Below are positions 49,371-64,000 of a DNA stretch of 64,000 nt, one piece after another (the first letter of the stretch is position 1; each line of letters opens with the position of its first letter). Position numbers and translations under genes: made by a program. The notes under the pieces are model-generated. The model did not search any database. It was not told the DNA's origin and worked only from the letters and a program-made list of their open reading frames with translations. The stretch is from Pseudomonas putida. GTDB lineage: Bacteria > Pseudomonadota > Gammaproteobacteria > Pseudomonadales > Pseudomonadaceae. Location: the NCBI GenBank assembly GCA_041071465.1, contig CP163498.1:3428001-3492000 (forward strand), written 5' to 3'.

Positions 49371-49994
49371 ATGCAAATTGGACTGGACTTCAACCTGGTC
49401 GAAGACCTGGTTGCCGGCGTTGACGAAGTGGGCCGTGGCCCGCTGTGCGGCGCAGTGGTTACGGCGGCAGTGATCCTCGACCCTGCGCGACCGATTCTTG
49501 GCCTGAACGATTCGAAGAAACTCACTGAGGCCAAACGCGAGGCGCTGTTCGACGAGATCTGCGAAAAGGCCCTGAGCTTCTGCATCGCCCGCGCCGAGGT
49601 CGAGGAAATCGACCGCCTGAATATCCTGCAAGCCACCATGCTGGCCATGCAACGTGCGGTGGAAGGCCTGCACATTACCCCCAAGCTGGCCTTGATCGAT
49701 GGCAACCGCTGCCCGAAGCTGGCCGTGCCGGCGTCGCCTGTGGTCAAGGGCGATAGCCAGGTGCCGGCCATTGCGGCGGCATCGATCCTGGCCAAAGTAA
49801 CCCGTGATCGGGAAATGAGCGCATTCGAACTGATCTACCCAGGGTATGGCATCGGCGGGCACAAGGGTTACCCGACTCCCGTGCACCTTGAGGCGCTCGC
49901 GCGCCTGGGGCCTACGCCCATTCATCGGCGTTCGTTTGCCCCGGTGCGGGCGGCGTGGGAAGCGCGTGAAGGCGTCACCGATTCCCTGATCTGA
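49371..49994 (+). CDS. rnhB: Ribonuclease HII
   Basis: 207 residues, removes ribonucleotides from DNA duplexes. Active-site acids Asp18 and Glu19 lie in [11 protein letters not shown], with Asp110 in LIDGNR. The start at 49371, one base after lpxB, gives the normal size; the longer open frame to 49245 is inside lpxB. Followed by a REP pair before dnaE. Confidence 0.95.
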   Translation: MQIGLDFNLVEDLVAGVDEVGRGPLCGAVVTAAVILDPARPILGLNDSKKLTEAKREALFDEICEKALSFCIARAEVEEIDRLNILQATMLAMQRAVEGLHITPKLALIDGNRCPKLAVPASPVVKGDSQVPAIAAASILAKVTRDREMSAFELIYPGYGIGGHKGYPTPVHLEALARLGPTPIHRRSFAPVRAAWEAREGVTDSLI

Positions 49995-50000
49995 CCTGCC

Positions 50001-50108
50001 AGGGCCGCTTCGCGGGCTTGCCCGCTGCCGCAGGTGCGGCGTCGCTGCTGATGGCAGCAATCTCTCGGTGGGAGCGGGGGTGCCCGCGGAGGGCTGCGAC
50101 GCAGCCCC
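50001..50108. repeat. REP pair between rnhB and dnaE
   Basis: A REP core (CTTCGCGGGCTTGCCCGC, near 50008-50025) faces an inverted diverged copy (GTGGGAGCGGGGGTGCCCGCGG, near 50069-50090), with a GGCTGCGACGCAGCC hairpin after it. A possible dnaE -10 (TACAAT, 50130-50135) follows. Confidence 0.65.
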
Positions 50109-50172
50109 AAATCCCCTCCCCATTTAAGCTACAATCCCGCCCTTGTCGTTAAGCACTGCTACAGGATCTTCC

Positions 50173-53697
<3,525 letters not shown>

Positions 53698-53804
53698 ACC
53701 GACAAAACATTTAATCTCGACCTGAATGCGCCTGATCCCTTAAGGTATGGCGCCAAACGGATCAACCGGCCGGCCGCCTGGCCGTAGACCCAAGACGGAT
53801 GACT

Positions 53805-54752
53805 ATGAACCCGAATTTTCTCGATTTCGAACAGCCGATTGCCGACCTGCAAGCCAAGATCGAAGGCCTGCGCCTGGTAGGTAACGACAACTCGCTGAAC
53901 ATCAGCGATGAAATTGCCCGTCTGCAAGACAAGAGCAACACCCTGACCGAAAGCATCTTCGGCAACCTGACCAGCTGGCAGATCGCCCGCCTGGCCCGTC
54001 ACCCACGTCGTCCTTATACCCTGGACTACCTGGAGCACATCTTCACCGAGTTCGAAGAGCTGCACGGTGACCGCCACTTCTCCGATGACGCTGCCATCGT
54101 AGGCGGCACCGCCCGCCTGGACGGCAAGCCAGTCATGGTCATTGGTCATCAGAAGGGCCGCGAAGTACGCGAGAAGGTGCGTCGCAACTTCGGCATGCCG
54201 CGCCCGGAAGGCTACCGCAAGGCTTGCCGCCTGATGGAGATGGCCGAGCGCTTCAAAATGCCGATCCTGACCTTCATCGACACCCCAGGTGCATACCCAG
54301 GCATCGACGCCGAGGAGCGCAACCAGAGCGAGGCAATCGCCTGGAACCTGCGCGTGATGGCGCGCCTGAAAACCCCGATCATCGCCACCGTGATCGGTGA
54401 GGGTGGTTCTGGCGGTGCACTGGCCATCGGCGTGTGCGACCAACTGAACATGCTGCAGTACTCCACCTACTCGGTGATCTCGCCGGAAGGCTGCGCTTCG
54501 ATCCTGTGGAAGACTGCCGACAAAGCCGCTGACGCCGCCGAGGCAATGGGCATCACTGCCGAGCGCCTGAAGAGCTTGAACATTGTCGACAAGGTCATCC
54601 AGGAGCCGCTGGGCGGCGCCCACCGTGACCCGGCCAAGATGTCGGAAGCCATCCGTGCCGACCTGGTGCAGCAACTGGACATGCTCGGCAAGTTCGACAA
54701 CGACGCGCTGCTGGCACGCCGTTACGAGCGCCTGATGAGCTACGGCCTCTGA
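53805..54752 (+). CDS. accA: Acetyl-CoA carboxylase carboxyltransferase subunit alpha
   Basis: 315 residues; with AccD transfers carboxyl from biotin to acetyl-CoA for fatty-acid synthesis. [11 protein letters not shown] (about 202-212, read as [11 protein letters not shown]) and the DTPGAYPG motif form the CoA/biotin oxyanion site. The start [12 protein letters not shown] at 53805 is preferred over the ATG two codons earlier. Last gene of the long block; a REP pair follows. Confidence 0.96.
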   Translation: MNPNFLDFEQPIADLQAKIEGLRLVGNDNSLNISDEIARLQDKSNTLTESIFGNLTSWQIARLARHPRRPYTLDYLEHIFTEFEELHGDRHFSDDAAIVGGTARLDGKPVMVIGHQKGREVREKVRRNFGMPRPEGYRKACRLMEMAERFKMPILTFIDTPGAYPGIDAEERNQSEAIAWNLRVMARLKTPIIATVIGEGGSGGALAIGVCDQLNMLQYSTYSVISPEGCASILWKTADKAADAAEAMGITAERLKSLNIVDKVIQEPLGGAHRDPAKMSEAIRADLVQQLDMLGKFDNDALLARRYERLMSYGL

Positions 54753-54784
54753 TAGCGAGATGACGGGCACCGGCTTTGCCGGTG

Positions 54785-54866
54785 TTCGCGGGCACGCCCG
54801 CTTGCACAGGTAATGCTCTACCCTCGGGGCTAGCGGCATACTTGTGGGAGCGGGCGTGCCCGCGAA
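54785..54866. repeat. REP pair between accA and tilS
   Basis: Two perfectly complementary 17-base arms (54785-54801 TTCGCGGGCACGCCCGC; 54850-54866 its complement) flanking 48 bases. The right arm follows GTGGGA, the usual P. putida REP head. It may act as accA terminator. Confidence 0.85.
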
Positions 54867-54893
54867 TGATTTGTTGAATCGAGCGAGGGCTAG

Positions 54894-56176
54894 ATGATCA
54901 ACCTCAACCCCTGGCTCAATGCCCCCAACTGGTACATCGCCTACTCCGGCGGCCTCGACTCCACCGTCCTCCTGCACCTGCTGGCTGACTACGCCCGCAA
55001 CCACGCGTCCCCCCGTTGCGCGCCATTCATGTCCATCACGGCCTGCAAACCGCCGCTGACGCCTGGCCTGCCCATTGCCAAGCCATCTGCGACAATCTCG
55101 GCATCGAACTCCAGGTCATCCACGTCCAGGTCAGCCCTGGCGCGAGTGTCGAACAGGCCGCTCGCGACGCCCGCTATGCCGCTTTCAAGCAAACGCTCGG
55201 CCCTGGCGACATCCTGTTCACCGGCCAGCACCGCGACGACCAGGCTGAAACCCTGCTGTTCCGCCTGCTGCGCGGCGCCGGTCTGCGTGGCCTTGCGGCA
55301 ATGCCGGGGCAGCGGGCGCTAGGGCAGGGCAGCCTGGCCAGGCCGTTGCTGGGGTGTGCCCGGCAACAGTTGCAGGACTACGCCAGCGCCCACCGGCTGG
55401 CCTGGATCGAAGACCCGTCGAACACTGACACACATTTCGCCCGCAACTACCTGCGCGGCGAGGTGTTCCCGCGCTTGCAACAACGTTGGCCACAAGCCAG
55501 TCAGAACCTCGCCCGCGCTGCAGAGCACTTGGGTGAGGCCCTGGGCCTGCTGGACGAGCTGGCCCAGGCCGACCTGGCGCGCGCGCAGGAGGGGGCACCC
55601 GCCGCGTGGTCGGCGCTACCATCGCTCGGCCTGGCTGCCCTGGCGACGCTTTCGCCGTCCCGTCAACGCAATGCCTTGCAATATTGGCTGAGCCAGCGCA
55701 CCCGTTTGCCCGACACGCGGCATTGGGCTGGCTGGGCAGACCTGCGCGATGCCGGCGCCGATGCCCAGCCAGTCTGGTCGCTTGCCGATGGGCGGTTGCT
55801 GCGTAGCCAAGGGCGCGTCTGGTGGTTGAGTGGCGATTGGCTGAAGACACCCATCGGCCAGCTGGCCTGGGCTGATCCTGACGAGCCGTTGCTGTTGCCG
55901 GGCAATGGTAGTGTGCGTCTTGTTGGCGCAGGCCAGCTCGATGGGTTGCGCATCGCCTACCGCCTGGGTGGTGAAATGCTGGAGATCCCCGGCCGTGGAC
56001 GGCGCGACCTCAAGCGCCTGCTCAACGAGCAGCAAGTGCCGCATTTCCTGCGTTCGCGCCTGCCGCTGCTGTATCGGGGCGAACGCCTGCTGGCAGTGGC
56101 CAACTTGCCCAGGCAGGTGCAGGCGGATTGCCAGCTGCATTGGCAGTTACCGACGAACGCGCAAGGTTTGAGCTGA
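54894..56176 (+). CDS. tilS: tRNA(Ile)-lysidine synthetase TilS (frameshifted near its 5' end as read)
   Basis: Changes C34 of the CAU anticodon tRNA(Ile) to lysidine, needed to read AUA. The PP-loop SGGLDS is at residues 18-23. As read, the first frame runs on wrongly after ARNHASP and a second frame opens near 55016 with RAIHVHHGLQ. One more C in the six-C run at 55009-55014 joins them (HASPPLRAIHVHHG) and gives 427 residues, the expected size. The C-terminal TilS domains are normal (IPGRGRRDLKRLLNEQ). Confidence 0.9.
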
Positions 56177-56196
56177 AGGGTACATTCCGGTAGACT
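56168..56196 (+). promoter_or_regulatory. Candidate pyrG promoter
   Basis: TTGAGC at 56168-56173 and TAGACT at 56191-56196 with a 17-base spacer. The -35 overlaps the tilS stop. A start near 56203 leaves a leader of about 240 bases before pyrG; I see no clear attenuator in it. Confidence 0.45.
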
Positions 56197-56424
56197 ACCC
56201 TCCCTTCTTGATACAACTTCTGTGGGTTCCGCGAAAACACAGGGGTTGCCGATTACCAAGCAGTTTTTTGCTGGGCTGATTCTGGAAATGACGAGCGAGC
56301 TCCATGCCGGGGATACCCCTGGTCTGTACAGACGCGGCAGTTTTTCGAGATGCACTGTGATTGACGCAGGTGATCGGGGGCTTCGGCCTTCCTTCGCTTT
56401 CTCCGGCGGCGCTGGCCGCCTTAA

Positions 56425-58922
<2,498 letters not shown>

Positions 58923-58956
58923 AGCTCATTTCTCGGGTAAAGTACCGCCCGATCCA

Positions 58957-58978
58957 CCCCTGACCAGTCGGTCAGGGG
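58957..58978 (+). terminator. Hairpin after kdsA
   Basis: CCCCTGACC pairs with GGTCAGGGG around AGTC, 35 bases after the kdsA stop. It lacks a T tract. Confidence 0.5.
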
Positions 58979-59037
58979 CTCCCTTCACCTGGCCTGCCCA
59001 AAGCAAGTCCGCCCGGTGAACGGCAAGAATTTCCTAA

Positions 59038-60366
<1,329 letters not shown>

Positions 60367-60449
60367 GCAAGAGATGGTAAAAAGGCAGCAGCCGGAGCGG
60401 TAGGAACGTTCGTACTGAACTTAACTACGTTCCAACGGGTTTCTGTCAA

Positions 60450-60475
60450 CGAAGCCTGGCCTCGGCCAGGCTTCG
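60450..60475 (+). terminator. Terminator after eno
   Basis: CGAAGCCTGGC and its complement form an 11-bp stem with a CTCG loop between eno and ftsB; followed by TGCTATTCG, not a strong T tract. Confidence 0.65.
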
Positions 60476-60532
60476 TGCTATTCGAGGCCCCGTAAAAAAG
60501 TATGCGGCAGCCTTTTTAACCTGGATAACGTG

Positions 60533-60814
60533 ATGCGCAGTCCCTATTGGGTGTTCCTCGTTCTGCTCCTGCTGCTGGGTGGCCTGCAGTACCGCCTGTG
60601 GGTGGGTAACGGCAGCCTGGCGCAAGTGACCGAGCTGAAGCAGCAGATTGCCGACCAGCATGCCGAAAACGAGCGCTTGCTTGAGCGTAACCGCGTGCTC
60701 GATGCCGAAGTGCTGGAGCTGAAAAAAGGCATGGAGACCGTTGAAGAACGGGCTCGCCATGAATTGGGGATGGTCAAAGAGGGCGAAACCCTCTTCCAGT
60801 TGCCACAGAAATGA
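60533..60814 (+). CDS. ftsB: Cell-division protein FtsB
   Basis: 93 residues: a short cytoplasmic start, one membrane helix (about 6-20, VFLVLLLLLGGLQY), a periplasmic coiled coil (about 28-65) and a conserved tail (ARHELGMVKEGETLF). Forms the FtsQLB complex at the septum. The ATG at 60533 follows a possible GTG at 60530. Four-base overlap with ispD. Confidence 0.93.
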   Translation: MRSPYWVFLVLLLLLGGLQYRLWVGNGSLAQVTELKQQIADQHAENERLLERNRVLDAEVLELKKGMETVEERARHELGMVKEGETLFQLPQK

Positions 60815-61518
60815 TCAATACCTTGCCGGCCTTCTGGGCCGTGATTCCTGCTGCGGGCGTTGGTGCCCGCATGGCTGCCGACCGCCCCAAGCAATACCTG
60901 GAGCTGGCTGGGCAGACCCTTCTCGAGCACAGCCTCGATTGTTTTCTTGGCCACCCGGCGCTTGCAGGGGTGGTAGTCAGCATTGCCGATGACGACCCGT
61001 ATTGGCCTGGCCTGCGCTACGCCAGCGACCCGCGCATCCAGCGCGCGGCAGGTGGGCGTGAGCGCGCTGACTCGGTGCTCAACGCCTTGCTGGTGCTGCA
61101 TGCCCAAGGGGCCTCGGACAGCGATTGGGTACTGGTGCACGATGCCGCGCGGCCAAACCTGGCGCGCAGCGACCTGGACAAGCTGTTGTCGGAATTGGCA
61201 GACGACCCGGTGGGTGGCCTGCTGGCGGTGCCGGCGCGCGATACCCTCAAGCGTGCCGATGGCAATGGCCGGGTGAGCGCTACCGTGGACCGCAGCACCA
61301 TCTGGCAGGCGTATACGCCGCAGATGTTCCGCCTGGGTGCGTTGCACCGTGCGTTGGCCGAGTGCCTGGTGTCGGATGTCGTGGTGACCGATGAGGCTTC
61401 GGCCATCGAGTGGTCCGGTCAAGCGCCGCGGCTGGTTGAAGGGCGAAGTGACAACATCAAGGTGACCCGGCCGGAAGACCTGGAGTGGTTGCGCCAGCGT
61501 TGGGCAGGGCGTCGCTAA
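60811..61518 (+). CDS. ispD: 2-C-methyl-D-erythritol 4-phosphate cytidylyltransferase
   Basis: 235 residues; third step of the MEP pathway, using CTP. The nucleotide loop IPAAGVGARMAADRPKQYL (about 11-29), VLVHDAARP and the C-terminal NIKVTRPEDL are typical. ATG inside the ftsB stop (ATGA). The downstream partner ispF is not adjacent here. Confidence 0.96.
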   Translation: MINTLPAFWAVIPAAGVGARMAADRPKQYLELAGQTLLEHSLDCFLGHPALAGVVVSIADDDPYWPGLRYASDPRIQRAAGGRERADSVLNALLVLHAQGASDSDWVLVHDAARPNLARSDLDKLLSELADDPVGGLLAVPARDTLKRADGNGRVSATVDRSTIWQAYTPQMFRLGALHRALAECLVSDVVVTDEASAIEWSGQAPRLVEGRSDNIKVTRPEDLEWLRQRWAGRR

Positions 61519-61533
61519 GGCTTTGGACCAGTG

Positions 61534-61569
61534 CTGGCTTCTTCGCGGGCATGCCCGCGAAAGGGCCAG
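61534..61569. repeat. Single REP palindrome, probable bidirectional terminator
   Basis: A perfect 20-base palindrome at 61542-61561 (TTCGCGGGCA and its complement) inside a longer CTGGC...GCCAG stem, between the convergent ends of ispD and the LysR gene. Confidence 0.8.
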
Positions 61570-61587
61570 TACAAGCAGCGCACTCCT

Positions 61588-62484
61588 TCAGCCGAGACGA
61601 TATTCCGGCAACCCCGCCAACCCTTCCTTCAGGTAATCCACCAACCGCCGTACCTTCGGCGAAAGGTGCCGCTGCTGCGGATATAGCGCCCATACCGCTG
61701 TATTTGGTGGCTGGTGCGCCTCTAGCAGTGACACCAGCGCACCGTTGTTCAGGTGTTCCAGCACGTAATAATCCGGCAGTTGGCACAACCCTATCCCTTG
61801 CAACGCCGCATCCAGCACCGCCTGCCCACTGTTGCAGCGCCAATTGCCCTGCACCCGCTGGCTGATTTCACGGCCATCCTGCTGCAGCGCCCACAAATCC
61901 GAACTGCCCACCAGGCAATTGTGCCGCGCCAGCTCCGAAAGGCTGTGTGGTCGGCCATAGCGCTCGAGATAGGCCGGCGAGGCGCACAGGTACATGCGCC
62001 TGGGTGCCAGGCGGGTGGCCACCAGCCGAGAGTCGGCCAGCCTGCCCAGGCGGATGGCCAGGTCCATGCCTTCATGCAGCAGGTCGAGGGTATGGTTGCT
62101 TAGTTCCACATCCACCCGCAGTTGCGGATACAGCGCCATGAACCGCGTTACCAGTGGCACGATGAAGCGCTCGCCATAGGCTACCGCGCAGGTCATGCGC
62201 AGCAAACCCTTGGGCTCGCTGGCCAGGTCGCCCATGGCGCGCAGGGCTTCCTCGCGGCCATCCTGCAGGCGCTGGCAATGCTGCAGAAAGGTCTGCCCGG
62301 CCTCGCTCAGGGTTACCCGGCGGGTGCTGCGGTACAGCAGGCGCGTCTGCAGGCGCTCCTCCAGGCGAGCGATCTGCCGGCTGATATGTGACGAAGATAC
62401 TCCCAGCCGTTCAGCGGCCGCGGTGAACTGGCCTGATTCGGCTACGGCGACGAATTCGTCGATGCCTTCCCAGCGGCTGCTCAT
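61588..62484 (-). CDS. LysR-family transcriptional regulator
   Basis: 298 residues. N-terminal winged helix (about 3-62; AAAERLGVSSSHISRQIARLEERL) and a periplasmic-binding-protein-like effector domain. It is divergent from frmA with 107 bases between starts, so it may regulate the formaldehyde genes and itself; this is inferred from position only. The effector is unknown. Confidence 0.88.
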   Translation of the reverse strand: MSSRWEGIDEFVAVAESGQFTAAAERLGVSSSHISRQIARLEERLQTRLLYRSTRRVTLSEAGQTFLQHCQRLQDGREEALRAMGDLASEPKGLLRMTCAVAYGERFIVPLVTRFMALYPQLRVDVELSNHTLDLLHEGMDLAIRLGRLADSRLVATRLAPRRMYLCASPAYLERYGRPHSLSELARHNCLVGSSDLWALQQDGREISQRVQGNWRCNSGQAVLDAALQGIGLCQLPDYYVLEHLNNGALVSLLEAHQPPNTAVWALYPQQRHLSPKVRRLVDYLKEGLAGLPEYRLG

Positions 62485-62507
62485 TGATTATCCCTGTATG
62501 GCAATAA

Positions 62508-63704
<1,197 letters not shown>

Positions 63705-63712
63705 GGTACGCC

Positions 63713-64000
63713 ATGAGCCTGGATAACATCTCCTGCCAGAAGAGCTTCGGCGGCTGGCACAAGCGTTACCGGCATCACTCCAAGGTGCTGGGTTGCGACA
63801 TGGTGTTCGCCGTGTACCTGCCGCCGCAGGCCGAACAGGGTGAGAAGCTGCCGGTGTTGTACTGGCTCAGTGGCCTCACCTGTACCGACGAGAACTTCAT
63901 GCAGAAGGCCGGCGCTCAGCGCCTGGCCGCCGAGCTTGGGCTGATCATCGTCGCCCCCGACACCAGCCCGCGTGGCGAGCAGGTGCCGGGCGACCCGGAT
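63713..64000 (+). CDS. fghA: S-formylglutathione hydrolase, N-terminal part (cut by window end)
   Basis: 96 codons are visible before the window ends. The protein begins MSLDNISCQKSFGGWHKRY and contains PVLYWLSGLTCTDENFMQKAG, the esterase-D/FghA signature; the catalytic Ser lies beyond the edge. Hydrolyses S-formylglutathione from FrmA to formate and glutathione. Confidence 0.93.
   Translation, partial: MSLDNISCQKSFGGWHKRYRHHSKVLGCDMVFAVYLPPQAEQGEKLPVLYWLSGLTCTDENFMQKAGAQRLAAELGLIIVAPDTSPRGEQVPGDPD

Overview
The window is a stretch of chromosome from a Pseudomonas of the P. putida group. This is inferred from high GC, from Pseudomonas housekeeping blocks in their usual order (map-glnD-dapC; rpsB-tsf-pyrH-frr-uppS-cdsA-dxr-rseP-bamA-skp-lpxD-fabZ-lpxA-lpxB-rnhB-dnaE-accA; tilS; pyrG-kdsA-eno-ftsB-ispD), from an rsmJ / MexL-like / MexJK-like neighbourhood, and from P. 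putida-style REP palindromes. I see no prophage, insertion sequence, CRISPR array, rRNA or tRNA.

Layout. 1-5 kb: a partial unknown gene, rsmJ, a TetR regulator, then a convergent pair of flavin-dependent genes (a DszA/NtaA-type monooxygenase and a DszC/SfnB-type acyl-CoA-dehydrogenase-like protein). 5-9.4 kb: a two-gene RND efflux operon. 9.4-16 kb: DUF4197 and YbaY-like proteins, plsB, a cold-shock protein, a small unknown, rlmA and dapE. 16-21.1 kb: a compact chaperone-usher locus whose subunits are all DUF1120 proteins. 21.1-31.5 kb: ndvB-type glucan synthase, tcdA, csdE-csdA, dapD, an ArsC-like protein, a cation/proton antiporter, an EF-hand protein and dapC. 31.5-54.8 kb: glnD, map and the long ribosome / envelope / lipid A / replication block. 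54.8-64 kb: tilS, pyrG, kdsA, eno, ftsB, ispD, a LysR regulator and the formaldehyde detoxification genes frmA-fghA (the last cut by the window end).

Functionally the core block couples translation (S2, EF-Ts, RRF, EF-P-independent factors, methionine aminopeptidase), isoprenoid and undecaprenyl supply (dxr, ispD, uppS), phospholipid synthesis (plsB, cdsA, accA, fabZ), lipid A/KDO synthesis (lpxD, lpxA, lpxB, kdsA) and outer-membrane assembly (bamA, skp, rseP). Three genes of the succinylase branch of lysine/diaminopimelate synthesis (dapE, dapD, dapC) lie within 17 kb.

The most important observation is about sequence quality or real mutation: seven otherwise normal genes (the TetR regulator, plsB, the usher, glnD, rseP, tilS, pyrG) are each broken by one single-base indel in a short G or C run. 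Restoring the base gives the expected family length and ending each time. Several of these genes are normally essential, so base-calling error is the likely cause. I list the corrected spans as genes. The most biologically interesting item is the DUF1120 chaperone-usher locus, whose chaperone appears to lack the Arg/Lys pair that anchors subunits in PapD-type chaperones. I did not find convincing evidence of a wholly new system.
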